NCBI RefSeq assembly: GCF_029910655.1 | Contig: NZ_CP123897.1 | Location: 1,488,001-1,552,000 of the forward strand | Direction: 5' to 3' | DNA from: Methylomonas sp. UP202 | Lineage (GTDB): Bacteria; Pseudomonadota; Gammaproteobacteria; Methylococcales; Methylomonadaceae | DNA: 64,000 nt | Part shown: in pieces, positions 36,645-45,441 of the stretch | Numbering within the stretch: position 1 is the first letter of the stretch | Layout of the letters: each line of letters begins with the position of its first letter | Notes under the pieces: generated by a model | What the model saw: the letters and a program-made list of their open reading frames with translations, nothing else | The model's database searches: none | What the model was told of the DNA's origin: nothing | Position numbers and translations under genes: made by a program

Positions 36645-36767
36645 GTTGGCGCGAATAAGCGAACCGAATGAAGATGTGCAAAAGAGCGTATTTTATAAAA
36701 ATGACAAATCAATGACATCGGCTGAAGTCAGCTGATTCAGACATTGGTCTATTCTCTAGTCGTTGAT

Positions 36768-37007
36768 TTATAAGTCTTTTACGTCAGTGCTCGTCCCGGG
36801 GCGAATAGGATTAAATCCTTCCTGCTTACCCACGGCCGTGGCGTGAACCGAATGGTCGTGGGTATCGACGAAATGGGCGCTTTGATTGCCGATTAAATCG
36901 GGATGGTTCAAATCAGCGGCTTGCCGGCCGACGGCGAATTGGCCGCTGGGCTCCAGTACCAAGACCTTGACGCCTTGTCCGCGATTGCCGTTTATTCCAA
37001 TACGCAA
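36768..37007 (-). pseudogene. Decayed fragment, possibly of a subtilase-like protein
   Basis: A 79-codon open frame without an ATG that overlaps the end of the di-heme gene by 16 bases. Its codon choice is gene-like, and the stretch VKVLVLEPSG..ADLNHPDLIGN..HFVDTHDHSVHATAVGKQ resembles the region of S8 subtilases spanning the Asp and His sites (cf. NHPDL and GHGTHVAG), but the key residues are altered. It is too short for an enzyme and ends at TAA 36768. It is best seen as a remnant; it could also be an unrelated small protein. Confidence 0.3.
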
Positions 37008-39223
37008 CTGCCCGTCGGCGTCAGGATCGCGTCGTTGGGGTCCAGGTCCAGGAAGGTGGGCAGCGGGTGGTGGGAGCCGCTCGCGCCGACCGCGCCGATT
37101 CTCGCCAGCGGTTGGTAGGGGCGGCCGTCGGTCGGCAGACGTAGTTCCGGATGATCGAACGGCGCTTTTTGGTAGCGTACGCGCTGGTCGGTCAACGACA
37201 CCAGAAAGGCGACCAGATCTTCCTCCTGACGGTCGGTCAAGCCCAACGGTTTGATGTTGGGGGCGAGGTCGGACGCATTGAAGTGGCAGAAGTTGCCGCC
37301 GCGATTGTAAAACTGCACCACTTGCCGTAAAGTCGCGACGCCGCCGTTATGAAAGTAGGGGCCGGTCAATTGGCTGTTGCGCAGGCCGGGGGTTTTGAAA
37401 GCGCCATCGACCGCCGCCCGTTTAAAGTCCCGGTTGAGGATTTCGTCGGGATCGCAGATCTGATTATGGTTGGCATCCGTGCAGACCGCGCTGTTGCCGT
37501 CTTCGCTCAGCGCTGGAATCGCATCGTTGCCCAGAATTGGGAACGGAATCGGGTCGGGTTTTCGCGGCTCGTCGGCCGGCAAGGCTTGATTGGCTTCGAA
37601 ATTTCGGCGTTGCATCAGCGCCTGACGAGCAAACGCCAGCGGCAGATTGGCATTGTCGGAGCCGCCTCGGCCCAAGTCGTCGGTGGTTGGCGTCACCGCG
37701 ATATTGTAGAAGCCGCTATCGTAAAGGGCGCTGCCGTCGGCCATAGTCATCGGCCGAATCAGGTTTTTACCCTGGTTGGCGGCGCGGATGGAGGCTTTGG
37801 TCAGTTCCGGACCGGCGTGGCATTGCACGCACTGGCCCTGGTTGACGAACAGATTCAAGCCGGCCAGTTCCTTGTCGCCGAAGCCTGCGTTAAAGCGGCC
37901 GGTTTCCATCCAGACGTCGAAATAACTGCGGTCGGCGACCAACGTCGATTCGTACAGCGACACCGCCAGCCCGAAAAACAGGCTGAAGTTGTATTCCATT
38001 TGGTTGAAGACGATGCCGGGCGCTTCGATGGCTTCGTCGGATTCCCAATATTGGTCGTTAAACGCGGCCTTGATCAAATCGGCGTAAGTCGTATCCAGGC
38101 CGCGATAGGGCGCCTTGGCGAGGCCGCCCAGCACCGAATCCTCGGGATGCACGACTTGCTGTCCCAGCGGCGTTAAGGGTTTGCCGGTCGCGGCGGATGC
38201 CGCCAACAGTTTTTTGCCGATTTCCGGAAAGCTGCGGCCGTTAGGCAGGCTGGGGTCGGTGGTTGATTTTTGACGCGGGTCGCCGAACGACATTTCCGCG
38301 AAGCTGACGGTCGGGTCCATCGCCTGCGACGCCAAACTGGCCTGGGCCAGGGAGATTTGTTCCAGGGCCAATCCGTCCGGCGTGTTGACGACGATGGCGG
38401 CGTTGGGATTTTGGTCGCCGAAACCGTCCTGGCCGTTGAAATGCGGATTGGCGCGGCCGTCCCAGAAGTTGCTGAAGTTGAACACCGCGTTGATCACCGA
38501 CGGCGCGTTGCGCGGGACCGAGCGGCGCACGTTCTTCTTGCCGAACAGGTTCCAGACCGGGTCCTGGACCGGCGTGCCGCTATCGACGGCGAGGCCGGGG
38601 TTTACGTGGTCGAAAAAGGTGTACAACATGCCCATCGAGCCGGCGATGTCGTTGCTGTTACCGGTGCTGGGATCGATGGCGCTATTGGCGCCTTGGACCA
38701 CGCTGTCGATGGTCTTGACGAACGGGAAGTCCTGGCGGGTTAACCTGGCGTTCGGGCCCTTGATTTCGAAATCGGCGGCATTGATTTTGTTTGCGTTGGC
38801 AAAACCGTCGATCGGATTGGTTTTGGCATTGGCTACCGCGAGAAAGCCGGGGTTGAGTTGATTTTTAGCGCGACTGTCGGCACCGGCGTGAAAATGGCAA
38901 CTGGCGCAGGCCTGCACGCCGTCGCTGCCGATTTGGCTGTCCCAGAACAGCGCCTTGCCCAGTTGTAGGGCCGCTTCGCGGTTCTTGACGAAGCGGTCCA
39001 GTCCTTCCGGCAGCGGCGCGCCGCCGTCTTGTCGCACGGCCAGACGCAAGGATTCCAAGCCGAACGAGCGAGCGTCGGCCGGCGCTTGCACGATGGTGGT
39101 ATTGGCGGAGACGCCGGCACCGGCCAGCAGGCCGGTTATCAAGGCGGTGTTCAGAAAAATCCTGGCGGCTCGGGAATGGGCGGCCGGTTCGATGGTGCGT
39201 GCGCTAAACAGGTGGCGGTACAT
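36992..39223 (-). CDS. Di-heme cytochrome c peroxidase / MauG-like protein
   Basis: A 743-residue exported protein (signal sequence about residues 20-40, FLNTALITGLLAGAGVSA). Two c-type heme sites are present: CASCH at residues 106-110 and CVQCH at about residue 460. Motifs such as RRSVPRNAPSVINAVFN and FWDGRANPHF belong to the bacterial di-heme peroxidase/MauG family. An EF-hand-like loop (DANHNQICDPDE) occurs near residue 590. The size is twice that of classic CcpA and nearer to surface-associated peroxidases of methanotrophs. It has a GAGGAC ribosome-binding site and lies downstream of a 30-residue peptide gene. It may reduce peroxide or oxidise a protein or peptide substrate. Confidence 0.85.
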   Translation of the reverse strand: MYRHLFSARTIEPAAHSRAARIFLNTALITGLLAGAGVSANTTIVQAPADARSFGLESLRLAVRQDGGAPLPEGLDRFVKNREAALQLGKALFWDSQIGSDGVQACASCHFHAGADSRAKNQLNPGFLAVANAKTNPIDGFANANKINAADFEIKGPNARLTRQDFPFVKTIDSVVQGANSAIDPSTGNSNDIAGSMGMLYTFFDHVNPGLAVDSGTPVQDPVWNLFGKKNVRRSVPRNAPSVINAVFNFSNFWDGRANPHFNGQDGFGDQNPNAAIVVNTPDGLALEQISLAQASLASQAMDPTVSFAEMSFGDPRQKSTTDPSLPNGRSFPEIGKKLLAASAATGKPLTPLGQQVVHPEDSVLGGLAKAPYRGLDTTYADLIKAAFNDQYWESDEAIEAPGIVFNQMEYNFSLFFGLAVSLYESTLVADRSYFDVWMETGRFNAGFGDKELAGLNLFVNQGQCVQCHAGPELTKASIRAANQGKNLIRPMTMADGSALYDSGFYNIAVTPTTDDLGRGGSDNANLPLAFARQALMQRRNFEANQALPADEPRKPDPIPFPILGNDAIPALSEDGNSAVCTDANHNQICDPDEILNRDFKRAAVDGAFKTPGLRNSQLTGPYFHNGGVATLRQVVQFYNRGGNFCHFNASDLAPNIKPLGLTDRQEEDLVAFLVSLTDQRVRYQKAPFDHPELRLPTDGRPYQPLARIGAVGASGSHHPLPTFLDLDPNDAILTPTGSCVLE

Positions 39224-39393
39224 GACAGTCCTCTTGATGTTTATTCGATCATGTCCCGGAATGCTTGGATCGCAACCCTTGCGAGACCGGGTTGCCGTGA
39301 CGAAGGATGGCTTGCAATCTCGCCGTTGATTCCGCGGTTTGGGTTTGGAGAAACCGGTCCGGGCGTTATTAGTTTTTCAAAATAAGGTTGGCG

Positions 39394-39412
39394 CGGCCGG
39401 CTGGTGGCCGGC
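39394..39412 (-). repeat. GC-rich hairpin between peptide gene and di-heme gene
   Basis: Inverted repeat GCCGGC...GCCGGC around a short loop on the minus strand, about 50 bases after the peptide stop and 170 bases before the di-heme gene. Only a loose T-rich stretch follows, so it could be a partial terminator or an RNA processing site that sets different peptide and enzyme levels. Confidence 0.4.
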
Positions 39413-39457
39413 AGAGCCAAGAAGCGAGGGACGTCCTTTTCCCTCTGGGGTTTTGGC

Positions 39458-39550
39458 TTAGGCCAGTACGATGCCGCCGCTGCAACGGCCGCCGACTGAA
39501 CTGCCCAATTTGACAGCCAAACCAGCACGAATGTTGGATTTTACTTTCAT
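39458..39550 (-). CDS. 30-residue peptide, possible modified-peptide (RiPP-like) precursor
   Basis: Minus-strand ATG at 39548-39550 preceded by AGAGGAG with six bases of spacing, the best ribosome-binding site in the region, and ending TAA at 39458. The product starts MKVKSNIRAG, a basic start seen in short bacterial precursor peptides, then has a Gly/Ser-rich middle and ends GGRCSGGIVLA with one cysteine. Its size and leader-core look suggest a ribosomally made, modified peptide. Neighbours are a di-heme MauG-like enzyme gene downstream and a 619-residue protein of unknown function upstream. The longer frame extending upstream of the ATG (to 39769) looks non-coding. Family not identified. 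Confidence 0.55.
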   Translation of the reverse strand: MKVKSNIRAGLAVKLGSSVGGRCSGGIVLA

Positions 39551-39991
39551 GACACTCTCCTCTTTATACCCGTGCCCATCGCACGTCGATTCGCCGGCCC
39601 CATGCCGACTGATCCGGTTCGAGTTTGACCGCCCGCGATCCGCTACACCGGCGCGGTCCGACCATCCTCTAAATTCAAAATCGCTGGCGCCACACCGGAA
39701 TAAGGTTGACGCACCGTTAAACCATTCGGCCAGATCGTCCGGCCGATCCGCCCGCGCGTCCGGCCCCAACTCGATAGGCCGGCCCGAAAGGCTATGTTCG
39801 CGTTAATCGTCGCCGCCGCCCCGGTATCGATCGCTCAGGCCCGGTAGCCGCGGATGGCGATGGCTAAGCGTCCTGCCGGCCGAGTTCAGGCGAACGATGC
39901 CCGAGGCGACGGTCGCGCATCCCTGCCGTGATTAACGCGAACATAATCGTTAGAGGCGCTCGGCCATCCCTAGCCGAGGCCGCGTGCCGGG
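39551..39991. repeat. Intergenic region with a perfect 16-bp inverted repeat
   Basis: The 441 bases between the 619-residue gene and the peptide gene hold no other supported gene. TATGTTCGCGTTAATC at 39793-39808 is the exact reverse complement of GATTAACGCGAACATA at 39930-39945, separated by 121 bases. Such arms could bound a small mobile insert, form a cruciform, or be paired binding sites for a regulator of the peptide. Confidence 0.6.
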
Positions 39992-41851
39992 CTAGCCGTG
40001 CTCGCGAATGTCGATGTTGCTCTTGGTCACCCGTATCTCAACGTGGAACAATTGCTCGAAGACTTCGCCGATGTGCGGAATACGCTGGACTTCGCCGAGC
40101 AGCAGGTTGTAGATATTCAAATCCGCCGCCGAGAATTCGCGCTCGGGTTGCGGGCGGCCGAACAGCCGATTGATCGCTTGCTGGGTTTGTTCGGCGGCGG
40201 CCAAAATGCCTTGCTCGCGGCGGAAATATTTCATCAAGCAGCGAATCAAGCGCTCGAACGCCGCTGCTTCGTAGGCCGGTCGGCCGAATTGCGTACTCAA
40301 GATGCCGCGCAATTGCGCCTCGGCGATCCGGTGATAGGCGCTAAGCGCCGGCGGCGCGATGCGTTCGGCCAAGCTGTCGGCATTCGCCGTCAGTCCCAAA
40401 CCTTCGCAGGTTTTTTGATACATGTCGGCGTAGACCTTTTCCCGATCGGCCCGCCATGCTTCGCTAGCGATCAGCGATTTGGATTGCAACTGTTTGATCT
40501 GAGTTTGCACTAGCGCCTTGAACGCGTTAAATCGCTCGGAATCGACGTTCGGCCAGGTATCCAAAATCGTCCACAGATCTTCGTAATGGCGGCTCATCAG
40601 CGGCCATACCGAGAAAGCGATGGCGTGGGCCTGCAAGCCGTACAGACCGTAATCCAACGCCGCCGGCAATGCGTCCAGCGCGGCCGCGACCTCAGGGGCT
40701 TGCGGAACGTCGTCCATGCCAGCCAGCGTCGTGCCGTCGACCAGCACGCCCAAAAATTCTTCGATCATCTTGCGCGGTCCGGCGCAAACGCCGTGCGCGG
40801 ATTGAAACACGTAGTTGCGTTCGGCGTAGTCGTAAATGCCTTGGGCGGTCATCGGCGCGTCGGGGGCCAGCGTGGTTTCGACGACCGGTAGGAACAGCAT
40901 TTGATGGGTGGTCATCCGCACACCGTCGGTGACGCGGTACATCGATGACAACACCGGATGCAACTCGCCGTTCGCGACGCGGGGCGCGGTTTTCATCAGT
41001 TGGTAGGCCGGAACCGCCAGCACCAGCGCCGATAATCGCTCCAAATGACCGACGGTCCAGCCGGCGCGGGCTTCCGGAAAACGCCGCAGATAGGCTTCGC
41101 GGATTTGCAGCAAGGCGGCCATCGCCGGCAACCAATGCTGGCCCATGCTTTTCAGCGCGGTCAAATTCATCGGCCGCTCGTTTTGGTAGCGGCTGCCGGG
41201 GTAGGGGCAGGTCGTCCATTCGGTCGGCACTTCGACGCGCAACGGTTTCGGGAAGACGTTGGATTCGCCGACCTGGCGACCTTCGTTATCCATCGCGATA
41301 TGAGCCACCCGAAATACCGGGATCATCAATTCCAGATAGCCCAATTCCACCGGCCGGCCGGTCAGTTCGGCCATGATGGCCTCGCATTCGAACCAAGTGC
41401 GCGGCGATTGACCGGGAGCCGTTGGTAGTAGGTGGTTGGCGCCGGTTTGCGCCATTTTAGGGGCGGGTGCCGGGTTGGTGGTTTGCAGGATGCCTTGTAG
41501 AATCAACTCTTCGAGCAGATCCTTAACCACCGGCCAATCGTAGCCCTGGCCCCAACCGGTGGCGCTTATGGCTGGAAAGCTGGCTTGCTTGGCCAGGTTT
41601 TCGCCGAATGCGAACAACTCGGGTTCGTCGAAGCTGATTTCCTTGTCTTCGTAATACAGGCGTAGTTCGGTGGCGCCGGTCTCGTTTGTGACGTATTGGG
41701 CGATCGTGCGTTTATGCATCGGCAGAAACAGCCAATCGTCCTGGCTCAGTTCCGCCAGTTCCGGCGTTTCGGTCAAGTCGGCGTGAAACGGGCAGCCGCC
41801 GCTGTGTTGGGTGTCGTCGGTTCGAGACCTTTCCAAAATCGGCTGGCTCAT
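39992..41851 (-). CDS. Unrecognised 619-residue protein of the peptide/di-heme cluster
   Basis: A long soluble-looking protein with no signal peptide and no membrane segment. Residues 18-23 read GGCPFH, a Cys-Pro motif of the kind used for heme binding. Around residues 60-120 a segment of beta-like then helical sequence (YYEDKEISFDEPELFAFG, then YDWPVVKDLLEELILQGIL) recalls the winged-helix PqqD/RiPP recognition fold, by eye only. The remainder is helical, with repeated Tyr/Trp/His-rich stretches (FSVWPLMSRHYEDLWTILD; AYHRIAEAQLRGILS). No known family came to mind. Being upstream of the peptide gene on the same strand, it may process, bind or regulate the peptide. Confidence 0.6.
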   Translation of the reverse strand: MSQPILERSRTDDTQHSGGCPFHADLTETPELAELSQDDWLFLPMHKRTIAQYVTNETGATELRLYYEDKEISFDEPELFAFGENLAKQASFPAISATGWGQGYDWPVVKDLLEELILQGILQTTNPAPAPKMAQTGANHLLPTAPGQSPRTWFECEAIMAELTGRPVELGYLELMIPVFRVAHIAMDNEGRQVGESNVFPKPLRVEVPTEWTTCPYPGSRYQNERPMNLTALKSMGQHWLPAMAALLQIREAYLRRFPEARAGWTVGHLERLSALVLAVPAYQLMKTAPRVANGELHPVLSSMYRVTDGVRMTTHQMLFLPVVETTLAPDAPMTAQGIYDYAERNYVFQSAHGVCAGPRKMIEEFLGVLVDGTTLAGMDDVPQAPEVAAALDALPAALDYGLYGLQAHAIAFSVWPLMSRHYEDLWTILDTWPNVDSERFNAFKALVQTQIKQLQSKSLIASEAWRADREKVYADMYQKTCEGLGLTANADSLAERIAPPALSAYHRIAEAQLRGILSTQFGRPAYEAAAFERLIRCLMKYFRREQGILAAAEQTQQAINRLFGRPQPEREFSAADLNIYNLLLGEVQRIPHIGEVFEQLFHVEIRVTKSNIDIREHG

Positions 41852-42367
41852 CGCGCATGTCTCCGGAATGGGTTGAGTTCGAATGGCACGCTTGGCAACG
41901 ACGCGCCGGCTCTAAGGACTGGAATCCCGTGCCGCCGGTCATTTCTACTGATATCCGCAACCGTGTCGGCGTGATGAAACAATAAATCCAGCGCCGGTTG
42001 GTGTCTGTGAATAACGGCATCGGCGCGTTGCGAGATAACTCACTTGACACCGGAAAGTGGGCGTACAGTGTTCGTCAGACCGTGTGGCGTAAGTCGTTCC
42101 ACTGCTTTGCGTAGCTCGAGGGGGAGGCGACTGCTTGGGTGTGGTGAAACTGGTTCGGATCAACCAATTGCGCCGGTTGAAATCAACCAAAAGTTTCACT
42201 GGAGCGTCGATTACGCGCACGACGATGGTGCGGTCGCTTGTTTTGTAAGGGTGTTGGCGCGATTGGCTCGGGTATTGCCTGAGCGCATCTGTCGTAACAC
42301 AAGATCGGCGAGGTGTGGCAATGAGCGATTCGGTAGCGAATCCGGCTGAAAACGGAGAGATAGCCTC
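41852..42367. other. Divergent intergenic region, no gene
   Basis: About 516 bases between the start of the 619-residue gene (minus) and the start of the Hyf-like operon (plus). Short open frames here have no ribosome-binding sites. ATCAACCAATTGCGCCGGTTGA near 42157 contains a short inverted repeat (CAACC/GGTTG). The region probably carries both promoters. GGAGAG precedes the ATG at 42368. Confidence 0.45.
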
Positions 42368-44500
42368 ATGGTGTTGATATTGGCCTATGCCGCGGTGCTG
42401 TTGAGTTTTGCGTCCGGGCTGCTGGCGCTGCTGGTCAACCGCCGCGCCGGTTTGCTTCGGCTAGGCCACGCCGCGTTCCGGCGTTGGCCGGCCGGCAGGC
42501 GATGTTGGACTAGCGCCGATGCCTGGCTGGAAGAAAGCCGATACGCGGCGTTACTGAAAACCACGGTATTCAGGTTGCTGGGTGCGGCGGGCGTCGCCGC
42601 GATTCTGGCCGGTTTGTGGGTGCTGTTGGGTCAAACCTCGGTGGTCACCGACCGAATTGGCTTGGGCTTGCCGTGGTTGCCTTGGCATGTACGTTTCGAC
42701 GGTCTGTCCGGTTTCTTCTACTTGATAATCGGCATCGCCGTTGGCGCGGTCAGCCTGTACGGGCCGGGTTATGTGGCGGCGTATCAAGAAGAAAAACATC
42801 CGTTCGCGGTGTTGGGCTTGTTCACCGGTCTGTTCGTTGCCGGTATGTTGTTGGTTCTACTGGCGGACGACGCCTTCTTTTTCATGATCGCCTGGGAGCT
42901 GATGTCGGTCGCCAGTTATTTCCTGGTGGCGTTTCAGCACGAACACCCGGCCAACCGCCGCGCCGCTTTTCTGTATTTGCTGATGGCCGAGGTCGGCGCG
43001 CTCGCCATCATTCTGGGATTTGGGGTGTTGGCGGCCTTTACCGACGGCTTTACCTTCGACGCCTTGCGTCAAGCGCAACTGTCCTCGAATTGGGCGACCT
43101 TGGCTTTCGTGCTGGCCTTGTTGGGTTTCGGCATGAAGGCCGGCATCGTGCCGATTCATGTTTGGTTGCCGGAAGCGCATCCGGTCGCGCCGTCGCATAT
43201 TTCCGCGCTGATGAGCGGCGTCATGCTGAAGGTGGCCGTCTACGGACTGATCCGGTTTTGCTTCGATTTGCTGGGCGACGTGCATTGGCAATGGGGCGTC
43301 GTGCTGTTGGTGCTGGGCACGTTCTCGGCCTTGGGCGGCATTCTGTACGCGATGATGCAGCCTAACCTGAAACGCCTGCTGGCGTACAGTTCGGTGGAAA
43401 ACATCGGCATTATCTTCATGGTGCTGGGCTTGGCGGTGATCTTCATGGCCAACGGCTTTCCGCAGCTGGCGGCCTTGGGCTTATTGGCGGCCTTATTTCA
43501 CGCCTTCAATCATGCCTTGTTCAAAAACCTGCTGTTTTTAGGGGCCGGCATACTGCAGCATCAGGTTCACGATTTGAATATCGATACGATGGGCGGGCTG
43601 ATCCAACGCTTGCCCAAGACCAGTTTCCTGTTCCTGATTGGCTGCATGAGTATCTCGTCGTTGCCGCTGTTCAACGGCTTTGTGTCGGAGTGGCTGGCCT
43701 TCCAGACCGCGCTGCAGGTGGACGCGCTAGACAACGGCGTGCTGCGCAGTCTGATACCGGTGTCGGCGGCGGCCCTGGCCTTGACCGCGGCCTTGGCGGC
43801 GGCTTGCTTCGTCAAAGTGTTCGGCATGATTTTCCTGGGGTTGCCGCGTTCGCGCAACGCCGAAAAAGCCCAGGAAGTGGACGATCGCGGCATGCTGTTG
43901 GCCTTGAAATTGTTGGCTGGCTTGTGCTTTTTCTTCGGGATTTTTCCGGCTTTCATCATCGACTTACTCAATCAGGTGGCCAGGCAATTGTTGGGTCAAG
44001 CCTTGCCCAACGATACCGCGTTGAGCTGGTTGCGACTGGCGCCGGTGTCGCATCAACAGGCATCCTATGCGCCGCTGTTGGTGTTGATCAGCGTTTTGTT
44101 GGCGGCCGGCGCGGCGTTCCGGTATCTGCGGCTCAATCCGGAAACTAAAACGATGCGCCGCGCGCCGGCTTGGGATTGCGGATTCGGCGGTTTGAACGCG
44201 CGCATGCAATACAGTTGCAGCGCGTTTACGATGCCGTTCCGGCGCATTTTCGCCAAGGTCTGGTTGATCGACGAGCAAATCGACAAAGACCTGCACGGTG
44301 CCGGGGACATCGAGGTCGCGGCGATTCATTACCGCCTGCAAGTGCAGGATCACAGCTGGCCCAGGCTCTATCTACCCATAGCCCATGCCATCAATCAACT
44401 GGCCAGGCTGGTCGGCCGCATCCAGACCGGTAATATCCGGGTTTATCTCGGTTATTCGTTTGCCACGTTAATTCTGATGTTGTGGGTGGTCAGCCTATGA
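42368..44500 (+). CDS. hyfB: Hydrogenase-4/complex I-like proton-translocating subunit B (NuoL-like)
   Basis: A 710-residue membrane protein with about 15 helices, homologous to NuoL/HyfB/HycC antiporter-like subunits. Conserved elements: FFMIAWELMSVASYFLV (with the Glu on the fifth helix), AGIVPIHVWLPEAHPVAPSH and the lysine-bearing MQPNLKRLLAYSSVENIGII. It opens a six-gene operon in which every stop overlaps the next start. It would move protons across the inner membrane, driven by the electron-transferring subunits. The C-terminal 120 residues include RAPAWDCGFGG as in HyfB. Confidence 0.9.
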   Translation: MVLILAYAAVLLSFASGLLALLVNRRAGLLRLGHAAFRRWPAGRRCWTSADAWLEESRYAALLKTTVFRLLGAAGVAAILAGLWVLLGQTSVVTDRIGLGLPWLPWHVRFDGLSGFFYLIIGIAVGAVSLYGPGYVAAYQEEKHPFAVLGLFTGLFVAGMLLVLLADDAFFFMIAWELMSVASYFLVAFQHEHPANRRAAFLYLLMAEVGALAIILGFGVLAAFTDGFTFDALRQAQLSSNWATLAFVLALLGFGMKAGIVPIHVWLPEAHPVAPSHISALMSGVMLKVAVYGLIRFCFDLLGDVHWQWGVVLLVLGTFSALGGILYAMMQPNLKRLLAYSSVENIGIIFMVLGLAVIFMANGFPQLAALGLLAALFHAFNHALFKNLLFLGAGILQHQVHDLNIDTMGGLIQRLPKTSFLFLIGCMSISSLPLFNGFVSEWLAFQTALQVDALDNGVLRSLIPVSAAALALTAALAAACFVKVFGMIFLGLPRSRNAEKAQEVDDRGMLLALKLLAGLCFFFGIFPAFIIDLLNQVARQLLGQALPNDTALSWLRLAPVSHQQASYAPLLVLISVLLAAGAAFRYLRLNPETKTMRRAPAWDCGFGGLNARMQYSCSAFTMPFRRIFAKVWLIDEQIDKDLHGAGDIEVAAIHYRLQVQDHSWPRLYLPIAHAINQLARLVGRIQTGNIRVYLGYSFATLILMLWVVSL

Positions 44501-45441
44501 ACTGGTTCGTTGCCGTGATTCAAACCACGCTGTTCGTGGCCTTGGCGCCGCTACTGAGCGGTTGGTTGAAATGGTGCAAATGCCAATTACAAAACCGCAA
44601 GGCGCCGTCCTTGCTGCAACCCTATCGCGATTTGCTTAAGTTAATCCGTAAACAGCCGGTCGTCGCCGAACATGCGTCGTGGCTGTTCATCTACACGCCG
44701 TATATCGTGTTTTCGGCGATGGTGCTGGCCGCATCGGTGGTGCCGTTGATAGCGGTGGACTTGCCGACCTCGGCCAGCGCCGACGTGATCGTATTGGTCG
44801 GTTTTTTTGCGTTTGCCCGGTTTTTTCTAGCGCTGGCCGCGCTCGACATCGGGACCGCATTCGGCGGCATGGGCGCGTCGCGGGAAATGACGATTTCGTC
44901 GCTGGCCGAACCGGCGATGCTGATGGCGGTGTTCACGCTGACGATGACCGCATCGACCACCAATCTGTCGCTGGCGATCGAACATGTACTCTACGAAGGC
45001 TTGGTGCTAAGGCCGTCCTTCGTGTTCGCGATGTTCGCGCTGATGTTGGTGGCGATCGCCGAGACCGGCCGGATTCCGGTCGACAACCCGACCACTCACC
45101 TTGAGCTGACGATGATCCACGAAGCGATGATCTTGGAATACAGCGGCCGCCATTTGGCGCTGATCGAGTGGGCCAGCCAGTTGAAGTTGGCGTTGTACGG
45201 GGTGCTGATCGCCAATATCTTCGCGCCTTGGGGTATCGCGCGGGAATTGACCTTGCCGGCGCTTGGCTACGGCTTGCTGGCGATTGCGGGCAAGTTGGCG
45301 GTGTTGGCGGTGTGCTTGGCGATTTCGGAAACCCTGGTGGCGAAGATGCGCTTGTTTCGGGTGCAGGAATATCTCAGCTTCGCCTACCTGCTGGGTTTGT
45401 TGGGCATGTTGAGTCACATCATCTTGGAGGCGGCGCGCTGA
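44497..45441 (+). CDS. hyfC: Hydrogenase-4/complex I-like membrane subunit C (NuoH-like)
   Basis: A 314-residue membrane protein with about eight helices, homologous to NuoH/HyfC/HycD, which links the hydrophilic arm to the antiporter modules. Key parts: LLQPYRDLLKLIRKQPV near the start and ETGRIPVDNPTTHLELTMIHEAMILEYSG, which holds the conserved acidic residues of the quinone/proton channel interface. The GTG upstream at 44482 is in frame, but the ATG overlapping the hyfB stop gives the usual start. Confidence 0.9.
   Translation: MNWFVAVIQTTLFVALAPLLSGWLKWCKCQLQNRKAPSLLQPYRDLLKLIRKQPVVAEHASWLFIYTPYIVFSAMVLAASVVPLIAVDLPTSASADVIVLVGFFAFARFFLALAALDIGTAFGGMGASREMTISSLAEPAMLMAVFTLTMTASTTNLSLAIEHVLYEGLVLRPSFVFAMFALMLVAIAETGRIPVDNPTTHLELTMIHEAMILEYSGRHLALIEWASQLKLALYGVLIANIFAPWGIARELTLPALGYGLLAIAGKLAVLAVCLAISETLVAKMRLFRVQEYLSFAYLLGLLGMLSHIILEAAR

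Noticed and set aside
39458-39769. 103-codon version of the small peptide gene
   Set aside because: The upstream extension is not preceded by a ribosome-binding site and reads like non-coding sequence; the ATG at 39550 has a strong one.
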